Virus record (IMG/VR): IMGVR_UViG_3300001589_000024
Coordinates: 1 to 48,957 of that record
Origin: a virus
Direction: 5' to 3' (one strand)
DNA length: 48,957 bases
Shown here: in pieces, positions 1-7,054 of the stretch
Position numbering within the stretch: position 1 is the stretch's first letter
How the letters are laid out: every line of letters begins with the position of its first letter
The notes under the pieces: generated by a model
Databases searched by the model: none
Told to the model about the DNA's origin: nothing
Seen by the model: only the letters and a program-made list of their open reading frames with translations
Position numbers and translations under genes: made by a program

Positions 1-101
1 ACCAGCCCAGCCATATTTTCCCATCAGATGCTACGCAGGAGGATTTAAATAACGCGCTATCCTAAAAATTACAGAAATGGAATTCCAACGACTAAAACAA
101 T
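1..101. repeat. Left copy of a perfect 101-bp direct repeat
   Basis: Bases 1-101 are identical to 1160-1260, and identity may continue beyond the left edge of the window. The block holds the last 20 codons and stop of a gene (positions 3-65, ending in DLNNALS), an 11-base spacer, and the first eight codons of a second gene (ATG at 77, MEFQRLKQ). In the right copy the same two genes are complete. This left copy diverges after base 101, so the second gene is cut short. Confidence 0.97.
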
Positions 102-112
102 CATTGAAATGA
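77..112 (+). pseudogene. Truncated 11-codon copy of the gene start at 1236, overlapping the next start codon
   Basis: The reading frame begins with the same eight codons as the gene at 1236 (MEFQRLKQ), then reads SLK and stops at 110-112. The stop overlaps the ATG at 109 as ATGA. It is therefore either a relic of duplication or a leader peptide that couples translation into the 179-residue gene. The coupling is an inference; the sequence identity and overlap are visible directly. Confidence 0.7.
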
Positions 113-648
113 CAGTTGAAACTTATAAATGCGTTAAAACTAGCTACAATTCCAACATGGGAACAGAATGTTGGAGCAATGAGACAACAATATTCTACTC
201 TGACAGAAATGGATGGGTGAAAGTTGGCGATGAAGTAAAACTAGAAAGAGATGATAAAGGCTTTTACCGCAGCGTATGGGTCAACGGTGTGTTAAAAACA
301 GTTGACAACTTTGGAGACATTCACGGGATGAATAAACTAAAGCAATTGGCCCATACCTATACAACCATGGTCATTAATGAAGTGATTAAAGCACGAGAAG
401 ATCAAATCTTGAATATTCTTAAAGAACATGGTTTTGAGTTTAAAAACAGAATCGAACTGGCGCAATTTGCTAAGTCAAGGTGTACCGTTGAGAAATACCC
501 CAATAGGCTCAATGTCCTGAGAGTGGATGGAGAGTTTATTTGCGATTGGTGGGATACCTCACGATTTGTGAACGATGATCCACTGACTTTTTCAGTTATT
601 ATAGGAGAAGCCCCAGGGGAGCAGCAAGTTAAACCTCGATCAATATGA
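109..648 (+). CDS. Hypothetical phage accessory protein (179 aa)
   Basis: I do not recognise this 179-residue protein. The first half is rich in aromatic residues and short beta-prone stretches (WVKVGDEVKL, FYRSVWVNGV), suggesting a small beta domain. Residues about 75-125 look helical, followed by a second beta-prone part with DGEFICDWW. There is no signal peptide or membrane segment. The ATG overlaps the stop of a truncated leader frame (ATGA), and the gene overlaps the next one by four bases, so 109-1224 behaves as one operon. It sits between two copies of a 101-bp repeat, which suggests that it arrived as part of a cassette. Confidence 0.7.
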   Translation: MTVETYKCVKTSYNSNMGTECWSNETTIFYSDRNGWVKVGDEVKLERDDKGFYRSVWVNGVLKTVDNFGDIHGMNKLKQLAHTYTTMVINEVIKAREDQILNILKEHGFEFKNRIELAQFAKSRCTVEKYPNRLNVLRVDGEFICDWWDTSRFVNDDPLTFSVIIGEAPGEQQVKPRSI

Positions 649-881
649 GTGAAGAATTTTATTTTATTGAAAGGGCCATCAAAACATGGATAATCGAGCA
701 TGAAGCTATTGCAAGGTCATGCAGATCAGGCGTTGGAAACGCGTGTAAAGGCCTAACTGAAAATGATAGAATCCACCAAGCTGAGTTTTCAGAGAAGTTT
801 GTCCGTCAATCAATGCGCACACTTGACCTCATTGCGGACGCACAGAAATTAATAGATAAACACAAAAATTTAGAATTATGA
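645..881 (+). CDS. Hypothetical small protein (78 aa)
   Basis: The 78-residue protein is not recognised. It is predicted mostly helical, with two cysteines (CRSGVGNAC, about residues 26-34) and a charged C-terminus (LIDKHKNLEL). The start overlaps the stop of the upstream gene as ATGA and its own stop overlaps the next ATG, giving tight translational coupling. Context is a cassette of small genes inside the 101-bp repeats. No function can be assigned. Confidence 0.65.
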   Translation: MSEEFYFIERAIKTWIIEHEAIARSCRSGVGNACKGLTENDRIHQAEFSEKFVRQSMRTLDLIADAQKLIDKHKNLEL

Positions 882-1087
882 ACAAGGATTATAAAGAAAC
901 GAAAAGCAATGCATTTTATACAGCGGTAGTGCTTATTGTTGCATTATGGTTAATGTGGTTTGCTTCTATTGGATTACTTAGCGAACTATGTAATGGAGAT
1001 TACTTTTGGTGGAGAATATTAGCAATATACCCCTTTACAATGGTAAATATAAAAGTGAGCGGTTTAGTATGGAGGCATTACCGCTAA
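878..1087 (+). CDS. Small two-helix membrane protein (69 aa)
   Basis: The 69-residue protein has two hydrophobic stretches: about residues 12-34 (VVLIVALWLMWFASIGLL) and about 44-62 (WWRILAIYPFTMVNIKVSGL), with basic residues at both ends. It is therefore likely an inner-membrane protein with a short loop. It overlaps its upstream neighbour by four bases. A holin-like or superinfection-exclusion role is possible for a phage accessory membrane protein of this size, but nothing in the sequence decides between them. Confidence 0.65.
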   Translation: MNKDYKETKSNAFYTAVVLIVALWLMWFASIGLLSELCNGDYFWWRILAIYPFTMVNIKVSGLVWRHYR

Positions 1088-1224
1088 CAATCACAGGTTA
1101 TTCCTTAGGGAAAATGTACCTTAAAAGTGAAGATAAAGGCGCTCTATGTCTAACATGCCACCAGCCCAGCCATATTTTCCCATCAGATGCTACGCAGGAG
1201 GATTTAAATAACGCGCTATCCTAA
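1069..1224 (+). CDS. Hypothetical small protein (51 aa), 3' end duplicated at window start
   Basis: I chose the ATG at 1069, giving 51 residues; an in-frame ATG at 1006 would put most of the N-terminus inside the membrane-protein gene. The frame overlaps the upstream gene by 19 bases. The last 20 codons are repeated exactly at positions 3-65. A CLTCH stretch is present, but there is no export signal, so a haem role is unlikely; two cysteines and two histidines close together could bind zinc. Function is unknown. Confidence 0.5.
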   Translation: MEALPLTITGYSLGKMYLKSEDKGALCLTCHQPSHIFPSDATQEDLNNALS

Positions 1225-1260
1225 AAATTACAGAAATGGAATTCCAACGACTAAAACAAT
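1160..1260. repeat. Right copy of the perfect 101-bp direct repeat
   Basis: This copy is identical to bases 1-101 at an offset of 1159. It spans the 3' end of the 51-residue gene, the short spacer with the start of the next gene, and that gene's first eight codons. Here both flanking genes are intact, so this is probably the ancestral junction. Confidence 0.97.
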
Positions 1261-1589
1261 TGATCCATGCCGGTCTAAGAGACGGGGTTAAGGACGAAGA
1301 CAGGTGGAAAGTCGCTCAGCTTGCCGCTGAGTGCGCTGCTATCCATATACAAGCAGCCGAGAAAGAGGTTGACTGGTTAAAGAAAAAAATAAGTGTGATT
1401 GAAAATGATTTCAAGGAAGCACAGAAACCTATCCTCGCTAAGGATTTGGAAATCAATCTGTACGATGATATTCAAGGGAGAAAATGTCTCATGCTTTCAC
1501 ATAAAAACACTATCCTAATGGATGTTTATATCCAAATGAAAGAAGAATCCGTGACAGCTAAAACAAAGAAAGATGATAGAGCAAATTAA
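1236..1589 (+). CDS. Hypothetical coiled-coil protein (117 aa)
   Basis: The 117-residue protein is largely helical. Residues about 40-65 have heptad-like spacing and many Lys/Glu (AEKEVDWLKKKISVIENDF), and a short beta-prone part follows (KCLMLSHKNTILMDVYIQ). There is no membrane segment. The first eight codons lie inside the 101-bp repeat and are repeated at 77-100, where the frame is truncated. Proteins of this kind are common in Bacteroidota phage accessory blocks, but I do not recognise the family. Confidence 0.65.
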   Translation: MEFQRLKQLIHAGLRDGVKDEDRWKVAQLAAECAAIHIQAAEKEVDWLKKKISVIENDFKEAQKPILAKDLEINLYDDIQGRKCLMLSHKNTILMDVYIQMKEESVTAKTKKDDRAN

Positions 1590-1655
1590 GGAAGCTACGA
1601 GACAAACACAGCTGCATAAACGCCGGATGAATTAGTGAGAACAATTAGAAAAATT

Positions 1656-1829
1656 ATGGAACAGATAAAAGTTGGTGATTTATTGGTATCAAAGCTGAAT
1701 CCCGATGCTGACCCAGTAAAGTTTGTTATGGATTTCGGTGAGTCAATTGGGATTCAGTTTGTTAGTGGATCATCAAAAGGGATGAGAGCGGTCTTTAGCA
1801 AAGAGATTTGGAAAAAGCATTTGCCTTAA
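1656..1829 (+). CDS. Hypothetical small protein (57 aa)
   Basis: I prefer the ATG at 1656 (MEQIKVGDLLVSKLN) over a GTG at 1635 because the homologous part seems to begin with the beta-prone KVGDLLVSK stretch. The pattern VGDLL..N.......F..F..S.GIQFVSG looks like a small beta-barrel fold. The last gene before a strong hairpin at 1835-1866, it probably closes the accessory operon. Function is unknown. Confidence 0.55.
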   Translation: MEQIKVGDLLVSKLNPDADPVKFVMDFGESIGIQFVSGSSKGMRAVFSKEIWKKHLP

Positions 1830-1834
1830 TTTGA

Positions 1835-1866
1835 GCTAAGCGCCACGACGGAAGTGGCGACTTAGC
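1835..1866 (+). terminator. Strong hairpin after the accessory operon
   Basis: Six bases (1835-1840) pair with 1861-1866 and six (1841-1846) with 1854-1859, around a 7-base loop with one bulged A. It begins five bases after the stop at 1829. No T-tract follows, so it may be a weak or factor-assisted terminator, or an mRNA-stabilising structure. Confidence 0.5.
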
Positions 1867-1894
1867 GGATGTTATCGTTCTTCTCCCCATCCCC

Positions 1895-1902
1895 TATCTT
1901 TG
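1895..1902 (+). promoter_or_regulatory. Candidate -7 box (TATCTTTG) six bases before a start codon
   Basis: TATCTTTG matches the Bacteroidota -7 element TAnnTTTG exactly. No TTTG or GTCCTTTC element is found at the expected distance upstream, so support is limited to the -7 box. If used, transcription would begin at or next to the ATG at 1908. Confidence 0.35.
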
Positions 1903-1907
1903 CGCTC

Positions 1908-2084
1908 ATGAACGTCTCACAAGTCATTATAGGCCAATTCTGCACCCATCAGGGACAATACTATCAGCGAGATATCACCGGAGCCCGCCAGGTAGATCAC
2001 ACCGGAGCGCTCATCAGAGGTGGCTCCAGACTTGATCTCAGCACTACAGTTCAGCCCTGGACACCCACCGTCTCCCCCTCCTGA
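1908..2084 (+). CDS. Hypothetical small protein (58 aa), possibly leaderless
   Basis: The 58-residue frame (MNVSQVIIGQFC...) uses codons ending mostly in C, like the late genes of this prophage and unlike the accessory genes just upstream. It has a Gly/Thr/Arg-rich middle (DITGARQVDHTGALIRGG) and a Pro/Ser-rich end. No family is recognised. An opposite-strand frame covers the same bases, so coding status is uncertain. A -7 box lies six bases before the ATG. Confidence 0.4.
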   Translation: MNVSQVIIGQFCTHQGQYYQRDITGARQVDHTGALIRGGSRLDLSTTVQPWTPTVSPS

Positions 2085-2714
2085 TCTCCCATATTTCCAG
2101 TTTCCTCCTTTTATGCCCAACAGCCCGCGCAGCGGGACATACTACCTCATTGCGTAGCAATAGCCTCTCTTTTACCTTTTTACCCTTTTACCCTTACTAT
2201 AATACAATTATACCCTTTGCATTGCGGCTAACATCTGCCCGTTTTGCATCCTCCCCAAACCCCACAACTATATTAACCTATATTTTTTTGTTACTTTGTT
2301 ACAAAATAAAAAAGAATAAAGTAAAGCTTTTGAGTATCAAGGCTTTAGGGTGTAACAAATCATCATTCTCGTTTGTAACTAAAATCGGCTTGTAACAAAC
2401 TTTTTGTAACATCTCCCAAGGCTCCACCTCTGTAACAAAACGATACCCACCCTGTTACAATTCTAAAAACACGTTTGTTAACACCCTTTCCCACTCATTA
2501 TTAGTATCTTAACTATTGTTTGTGTCAATGTTACAGAGTTACAGAAAAAGTACTCACTTATACACTCATACAAATTCTCCTATCACCTCTATTTTTCATT
2601 GTGTGGCACTTCACAGATCGCCAGACCTTCAAATTGTACAATCACCAATCTCACCACGGACTACTTGTCGCATAACCACGGAATTACTACCTTTATGTAA
2701 CCAAATCACATTGC
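2085..2714. repeat. AT-rich non-coding region with about eleven TGTAAC/GTTACA boxes
   Basis: No convincing gene is present. Copies of TGTAAC or its complement, mostly extended to TGTAACAAA, lie near 2289, 2297, 2351, 2375, 2391, 2405, 2431, 2453, 2529, 2539 (partial) and 2696, with a degenerate GTTTGTTAACAC near 2473. Both orientations occur. Such clustering fits a multi-site operator or iterons of a replication or partition origin; the sequence does not say which. Confidence 0.75.
2664..2695 (+). promoter_or_regulatory. Candidate host-type promoter for the gene at 2715
   Basis: CTTG at 2664-2667 is followed after 20 bases by TACCTTTA (2688-2695), close to the Bacteroidota TTTG / TAnnTTTG pattern. 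The ATG at 2715 lies 20 bases downstream. One TGTAAC box (2696) adjoins the -7 element, so a factor that binds these boxes could control it. Confidence 0.35.
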
Positions 2715-3284
2715 ATGAAAGTCCTGCTAGACATCAAATCCGAGTTGCTGAGATCATACCTCAGACACATCTTTGAGCCGTTGAAGGAAACTCCTGGCGG
2801 TGCATCAGTTAGTTTTAAGGCCACCCGGAAGAATACATTTGGGACCCTACTTTGTGCCCTGGTCAGATACAGCAATCAGCGAAGCCCACACATCATCACT
2901 CCATCCACCGTTTGTTTCCAGCTCCCCAATTGCTCCAGCTTGCACAATGCCCCTAACTACCATCTCTACTATACTGTGGAGGATGCCAACAAATTGAATG
3001 ATCTCCTGGAGTCTCTATTCAATATTGCTTTCGATCAGTACTACCTCCAGGGCATTCACAAAGGCTATCAAAAAAAAGACATCATCACTTCATTCATCGT
3101 CACTCGTCAGCTTACCGGCCTGGAGGATATTTCCGGTTCTTTGAAAAAGCGGCAGTACAGACAGGAAGCAAAGGCCCTGGCAGAGAGAACCAGTCAGCTC
3201 ATCAATAGAGCTTACGATCGTCATGATCGAATCACCCATTTTGATCCTTCAAAAGTCATTCAAACCCGCCAAAAAATTATTTGA
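2715..3284 (+). CDS. Hypothetical phage protein (189 aa)
   Basis: The 189-residue protein is not recognised. It is mixed alpha/beta; the C-terminal third is strongly basic and helical (LKKRQYRQEAKALAERTSQL, about 143-162), followed by DRHDRITHFDP, which could contact nucleic acid. It lacks signal or membrane segments. It is the first gene after the TGTAACA box array, which makes it a candidate for the protein that binds those boxes, but that is inference from position only. Confidence 0.65.
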   Translation: MKVLLDIKSELLRSYLRHIFEPLKETPGGASVSFKATRKNTFGTLLCALVRYSNQRSPHIITPSTVCFQLPNCSSLHNAPNYHLYYTVEDANKLNDLLESLFNIAFDQYYLQGIHKGYQKKDIITSFIVTRQLTGLEDISGSLKKRQYRQEAKALAERTSQLINRAYDRHDRITHFDPSKVIQTRQKII

Positions 3285-3340
3285 TCAAATTCCCGTGATT
3301 TCGCCGGAAATATGCACTATCCCCTAAAACACATAAAACC

Positions 3341-3763
3341 ATGATCGATCGTATTGATAATATCTGCCAAATTGATTATGTCAGCATCAATAGTATCCGA
3401 GAGATGAATTTTTCACTTGAAGACCTCACTGTGTCTCTCTTATTATATACAGACTGGTTGACATTAGATAAATCTCCAGGCGGTTCACTTATCATCGAGA
3501 AGTCCATCACCGATGGTGGGTATAGTTTTGATACCACGCTATCCACATCCATGCGTTCCACGCTACACATAGATGCCCTCGTAATACTACGTCTCACGCT
3601 GGAGAGTGGAGCTGAGTTAATCCTAGGTGATGCGTCTCTCCCGGTCAGACTATTGGTCTCCACGAGTCTCCAATCAAAAAGCCTCTCCCTATCTCATAGA
3701 TCCTGGCACTACCCATTTACCTTGATTGTAGAAGGTTCATCCAGCGCATCCGGGGGCATCTAA
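3341..3763 (+). CDS. Hypothetical structural protein with Ser/Gly C-terminal tail (140 aa)
   Basis: The 140-residue protein is beta-rich (alternating hydrophobic strands such as SLLLYTDWLTL and TLHIDALVILRLTL), as expected of a phage head decoration or connector protein. It ends in EGSSSASGGI, a tail shared with three other proteins of this prophage. It lies directly upstream of the protease and capsid genes, so a virion role is plausible. I do not recognise the family. Confidence 0.6.
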   Translation: MIDRIDNICQIDYVSINSIREMNFSLEDLTVSLLLYTDWLTLDKSPGGSLIIEKSITDGGYSFDTTLSTSMRSTLHIDALVILRLTLESGAELILGDASLPVRLLVSTSLQSKSLSLSHRSWHYPFTLIVEGSSSASGGI

Positions 3764-3787
3764 GCCACGCAATTCCCTATTATTCAA

Positions 3788-3821
3788 GTCCTTTCACCCC
3801 ATATCCTCCTTTTTATCATTG
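3788..3821 (+). promoter_or_regulatory. Phage late promoter candidate 1 (GTCCTTTC-N18-TATCATTG)
   Basis: GTCCTTTC at 3788-3795 is followed after exactly 18 bases by TATCATTG (3814-3821). The protease ATG is at 3852, leaving roughly 24 bases of leader. The same two boxes at the same spacing occur at six other late-gene starts in the window. Confidence 0.75.
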
Positions 3822-3851
3822 CTTTAGGTATTCTCATAAAACCAAAAGCAC

Positions 3852-4751
3852 ATGCCTCTATCTGCCAACTGGCAAATTCTTCTTCAGGATCAACTAATGC
3901 GAGGAATCTTTTTCATGCATCCTCAAATGGCACTAGGGATGGTCAAGCAGTTCAGCGAGTTTGCTATCAAAGAAGCTTCTCTTGAGGAATTAAGAGCAGA
4001 TTTCCAGCTTTTGGCCATGGATCACAATGGCGATGAGTACAGTGTTTATGATGAGGCGCCTCAAGGCAGCGTTGCCAGGTTTCTTATCCATGGACCAATG
4101 CTCAAATATGGCACGTGGTATACCTACGGCACTTTAGAAATTGCCGACAGGATCAGAGAGGCGGGATTGCATAAAAACATCTCAGCTATAGTTATCGACT
4201 ATGATACAGGTGGCGGAGTGGTTTCATCAATTCCCCCACTATCTCAGGCTATCGCTGATGTGAGAAAAATGGGAAAGCCTGTTTTGGCAGAGGTAGATCT
4301 TTGCTGCTCAGCTGGGTTGTGGTCCGCTGCTGATTGCGATTGGATCATTGCCAAAAACAGCCTATCATGTGAGATAGGATCCATTGGGGTGATGGCTGAC
4401 TTCTGGGACATCGCACCCTACTACGAATCGCTTGGTTTAAAACACCATAGGATAGAATCAAATCTATCAGAGGATAAAAACAAGCCATTCAACCTTGCAC
4501 TCGCTGGTGATTATGATCTGATAAAAACAGAAACACTGGATCCACTCGCCCTCAAATTCCAAAATCACATCAAATCCAGAAGAGAAGGCAAAATAGATGA
4601 GTCAGCGCCTGGTATTTTAACAGGCCGCACAGTCTTCGCTGAGGATGCCCTCAAGTACGGTCTTATAGATGAGATCGGCACCGGACACACCGCCATCGAA
4701 CGAGCCATTCAGCTCACTGAAGTAAAAAACTTTATTAACACTTATAAATAA
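3852..4751 (+). CDS. S49-family prohead protease (SppA/ClpP-crotonase fold)
   Basis: This 299-residue protein resembles the S49 (SppA-type) serine peptidases that mature phage procapsids. The visible signature is DTGGGV (residues 118-123), GKPV (141-144), the nucleophile region CCSAGLWSAA (151-160, catalytic Ser153), GSIGVM (176-181), and the C-terminal block LTGRTVFAEDALKYGLIDEI (246-265) typical of the family. There is no signal peptide, which separates it from bacterial SppA. It sits nine bases upstream of the major capsid gene, whose N-terminus looks like a cleavable scaffold, so the capsid precursor is the probable substrate. It has its own late promoter candidate. Confidence 0.9.
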   Translation: MPLSANWQILLQDQLMRGIFFMHPQMALGMVKQFSEFAIKEASLEELRADFQLLAMDHNGDEYSVYDEAPQGSVARFLIHGPMLKYGTWYTYGTLEIADRIREAGLHKNISAIVIDYDTGGGVVSSIPPLSQAIADVRKMGKPVLAEVDLCCSAGLWSAADCDWIIAKNSLSCEIGSIGVMADFWDIAPYYESLGLKHHRIESNLSEDKNKPFNLALAGDYDLIKTETLDPLALKFQNHIKSRREGKIDESAPGILTGRTVFAEDALKYGLIDEIGTGHTAIERAIQLTEVKNFINTYK

Positions 4752-4759
4752 TTCGAATT

Positions 4760-6334
4760 ATGAACCAATTGCTCACCGTTATAAAAATTTTCCTCGGCAA
4801 AGAAAAATTTGCAGAGAAGGACGGAAAAGCTCACCTCACAGATGATGAGCTCGCTAAGGTCAAATCAATGTTCGGTGAAGAAACAGCCAAAATTGTCACC
4901 GATGCTTTGGCCAATGGTAACAACTCAGATGCCGAAGGGAACTCTGAGATGGCAAAGTTGATCGCAGCTCTTGCAGATCAATCACAAAAACAAACTGCAG
5001 ATTTCCAGAAGAAAATCAATGCACTTGCTGATGACAAAGACAAACTCAAGGCACTCATTGATGAACTGGCTGGAAAAGAAGAAGAAGACCCCGAACCTGA
5101 AATGGGAAAAAACCTTGCCCGAGATACCGCGAAACCTACCATTATGAAGGTTTCAGGTAAAAACCCTGTATATGCAGCCGCTTACGAGTTTTTGGAGACT
5201 GGACGCTCTTCAGTGAGTGCAGCCAACGAAAACGGAGATACCATCGATGTATCCGAACTGAAAGCCGAATTTGGAACCTATCTGAATACCCAGCGAAACC
5301 TGGACATTCTCAGAAGAATCCTTACAGGCTTCACTACCGCTAAGTACATGACCACCAAGATGGCCCTCACTGAGTGGAGAGCTACCCAGGCGATCATCAC
5401 CAGTGTGGTTCAGCAGTTCTCTCCCAAGTGGACTCCAAACGGAAAAGTGAAGTTCCGCCCTTTGGTCATCAAGAACAGAAGGCAGAAAATCAACTTTCCT
5501 ATCGTCCCTGCAGATGTGCTGGATTCTTATTTGCTGTATCTCTATGATGAAGGCCTTCATCCTGATCAGATGCCTATCACCACTTACATCATGAATGTAA
5601 TGGTACTTCCTCAGGCGCTTCAGGATATCGAACTCCGAATGGTTGCCAAAGGGCGCTATGAAGAGCTTGACTGGTCAGGTGTTTCTGATGGTGATGCGGG
5701 TACTCCTCCAGAGGATGGTTGTGATGGATTCGAAACCATATTGGTTGATAGCAAGCCTCTCAGTGGCACTGCCAATGACACCTTTATCAATTACTTCCGA
5801 CCAACTGTGACGTTCAATTGGGTCACCGCCACGGACCAGCAAGTACTCGATTTCATCAATGCGTTCGTGGATTGGATCAATCCACAGTATCAGACGATGA
5901 TGGCGCCGGTTTTCTGCTCGCTGGACGTGTATAAGCGCTACAAGCGCGCGTACAAGAAGATTTGGGGCACAGGCTCCGGTCAGGATGGCGATTTCGGAAA
6001 GGATAAGATTGATTATTCAAACAACGTCCTCATTCCATTGGATTCCATGTACCGATCACCGATCATTTTCTCCACACCGAAGGAGAACTTCATCAAACTT
6101 CGTCACAAAAACGAAGTACCAAATGTGATCAATGATGTACAGCGATTCAATTACCTGGTCAAACTCTTCGGTGAGTTCTGGTTCGGGGTTGGTTTTGCGC
6201 TTGGTGAGGCAGTTTTTGCCTACGTGCCGGATGGTTACGATCCTAAAGCTTCCATCAAGGGAGCTTGGGGAGACTTTGATGACTATCAGGGATACATAGG
6301 AGAAAGCGACGGATCATCCGGCGGTGGACTCTAA
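4760..6334 (+). CDS. Major capsid protein with N-terminal scaffold-like domain (524 aa)
   Basis: Position after the protease and its size indicate the major capsid protein. Residues 1 to about 115 are Lys/Glu-rich with predicted coiled coil (about 65-105) and an acidic end (EEEDPEPE), as in HK97-type precursors whose delta domain acts as scaffold and is cut off by the prohead protease. Residues about 125-510 form the shell domain. The C-terminus is DGSSGGGL, one of several Ser/Gly tails in this phage. A terminator follows at 6344. The HK97 fold is expected for tailed phages but I infer it, since the shell sequence itself shows no motif I can name. Confidence 0.85.
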   Translation: MNQLLTVIKIFLGKEKFAEKDGKAHLTDDELAKVKSMFGEETAKIVTDALANGNNSDAEGNSEMAKLIAALADQSQKQTADFQKKINALADDKDKLKALIDELAGKEEEDPEPEMGKNLARDTAKPTIMKVSGKNPVYAAAYEFLETGRSSVSAANENGDTIDVSELKAEFGTYLNTQRNLDILRRILTGFTTAKYMTTKMALTEWRATQAIITSVVQQFSPKWTPNGKVKFRPLVIKNRRQKINFPIVPADVLDSYLLYLYDEGLHPDQMPITTYIMNVMVLPQALQDIELRMVAKGRYEELDWSGVSDGDAGTPPEDGCDGFETILVDSKPLSGTANDTFINYFRPTVTFNWVTATDQQVLDFINAFVDWINPQYQTMMAPVFCSLDVYKRYKRAYKKIWGTGSGQDGDFGKDKIDYSNNVLIPLDSMYRSPIIFSTPKENFIKLRHKNEVPNVINDVQRFNYLVKLFGEFWFGVGFALGEAVFAYVPDGYDPKASIKGAWGDFDDYQGYIGESDGSSGGGL

Positions 6335-6343
6335 TCATTAAAA

Positions 6344-6379
6344 AACACTCCCTTTTCACGGGGAGTGTTCTTTCATTTT
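6344..6379 (+). terminator. Terminator after the capsid gene, overlapping a degenerate late-promoter box
   Basis: AACACTCCC (6344-6352) pairs with GGGAGTGTT (6361-6369) around an 8-base loop, followed by a pyrimidine-rich tract. The 3' arm runs into GTTCTTTC (6367-6374), one mismatch from the late -33 box, but no good -7 box lies 18 bases further (TTAATAAA; TAATAAAA is at 19). Confidence 0.7.
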
Positions 6380-6401
6380 CTCACATCAATTCTTAATAAA
6401 A

Positions 6402-6974
6402 ATGTCTTATAGCAACGTATCTATACCAAAAATTCCTGGCGCTGGATCTCCATCGGGCAAAGAACCAAACGTTCTGTTCATCAAGGTGAGTCAGATTCTC
6501 AAGGAAGACGGTTCGTACACCGGATTTCCCACGCGAGATGGAGTAAAATCAGCTTCTGCCCTCACTCTCAAAGAGGGAGAAGCGGCTGTGGGTGTATACA
6601 TTATCCCCACCACCATAAACCGTTTCGATTCCTCCGAAGGAGATGTCGATAAAAAAGGTTGGCTGCACAATTTCATTGGAGAGCATCCGGGGGACGAAAC
6701 TCCCTTCGCAGATTTCATGCAGGACAATCTCAATGAGGATTTCGTCATCATCACCAGAGAGTGTGGTGATAGCAATGGCACCAGGCTTCACGGCACGCCG
6801 TGCACACCTATGCAATTTGCAGCAGAGGGTCAGGACTCCAATGAGGGTAAGATTACCACCCTCACCTGTGTCACTACCCAAAGATTGAAATTCAAAAGCA
6901 TGCACTACGTTCATGACCTGCCTGACATTGCAGCAGATTATGAAACCGGATCCTCGGGATCAGGAGGTCTCTAA
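6402..6974 (+). CDS. Hypothetical virion protein with Ser/Gly tail (190 aa)
   Basis: The 190-residue protein lies alone between two terminators right after the capsid gene, a position commonly used for head decoration, head-fibre or minor capsid proteins. Sequence is mixed and not recognised; notable are ALTLKEGEAAVGVYIIPTT (about 47-65) and several cysteines in the second half (ECGDSNGTRLHGTPC). It ends in TGSSGSGGL, matching the tail motif of the capsid protein. Virion membership is inferred from position and tail. Confidence 0.65.
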   Translation: MSYSNVSIPKIPGAGSPSGKEPNVLFIKVSQILKEDGSYTGFPTRDGVKSASALTLKEGEAAVGVYIIPTTINRFDSSEGDVDKKGWLHNFIGEHPGDETPFADFMQDNLNEDFVIITRECGDSNGTRLHGTPCTPMQFAAEGQDSNEGKITTLTCVTTQRLKFKSMHYVHDLPDIAADYETGSSGSGGL

Positions 6975-6995
6975 AAACAACTTTCGCTTCTTTCC

Positions 6996-7030
6996 ATTCA
7001 CTCACCTCCCCGTAGGTGAGTGAATTTTTC
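6996..7030 (+). terminator. Rho-independent terminator
   Basis: A perfect 12-base stem (6996-7007 with 7014-7025) with a 6-base loop is followed by TTTT, 22 bases after the stop of the 190-residue protein. Confidence 0.85.
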
Positions 7031-7054
7031 CTTTCACCTTTTTCCATATCAATC

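Noticed and set aside
1130-1180. CxxCH motif (CLTCH) in the 51-residue protein suggesting a cytochrome c haem site
   Set aside because: No signal peptide is present and the protein is too short; a single motif in a small cytoplasmic frame is likely chance.
1917-2120. Minus-strand frame opposite 1908-2084
   Set aside because: Composition is Gly-rich by complement of the Pro/Thr-rich + frame; the + frame has the -7 box and late-gene codon use.
2150-2395. Open frame of 81 codons on the + strand
   Set aside because: It lies in the AT-rich TGTAACA array, has low-complexity codon use and no conserved features.
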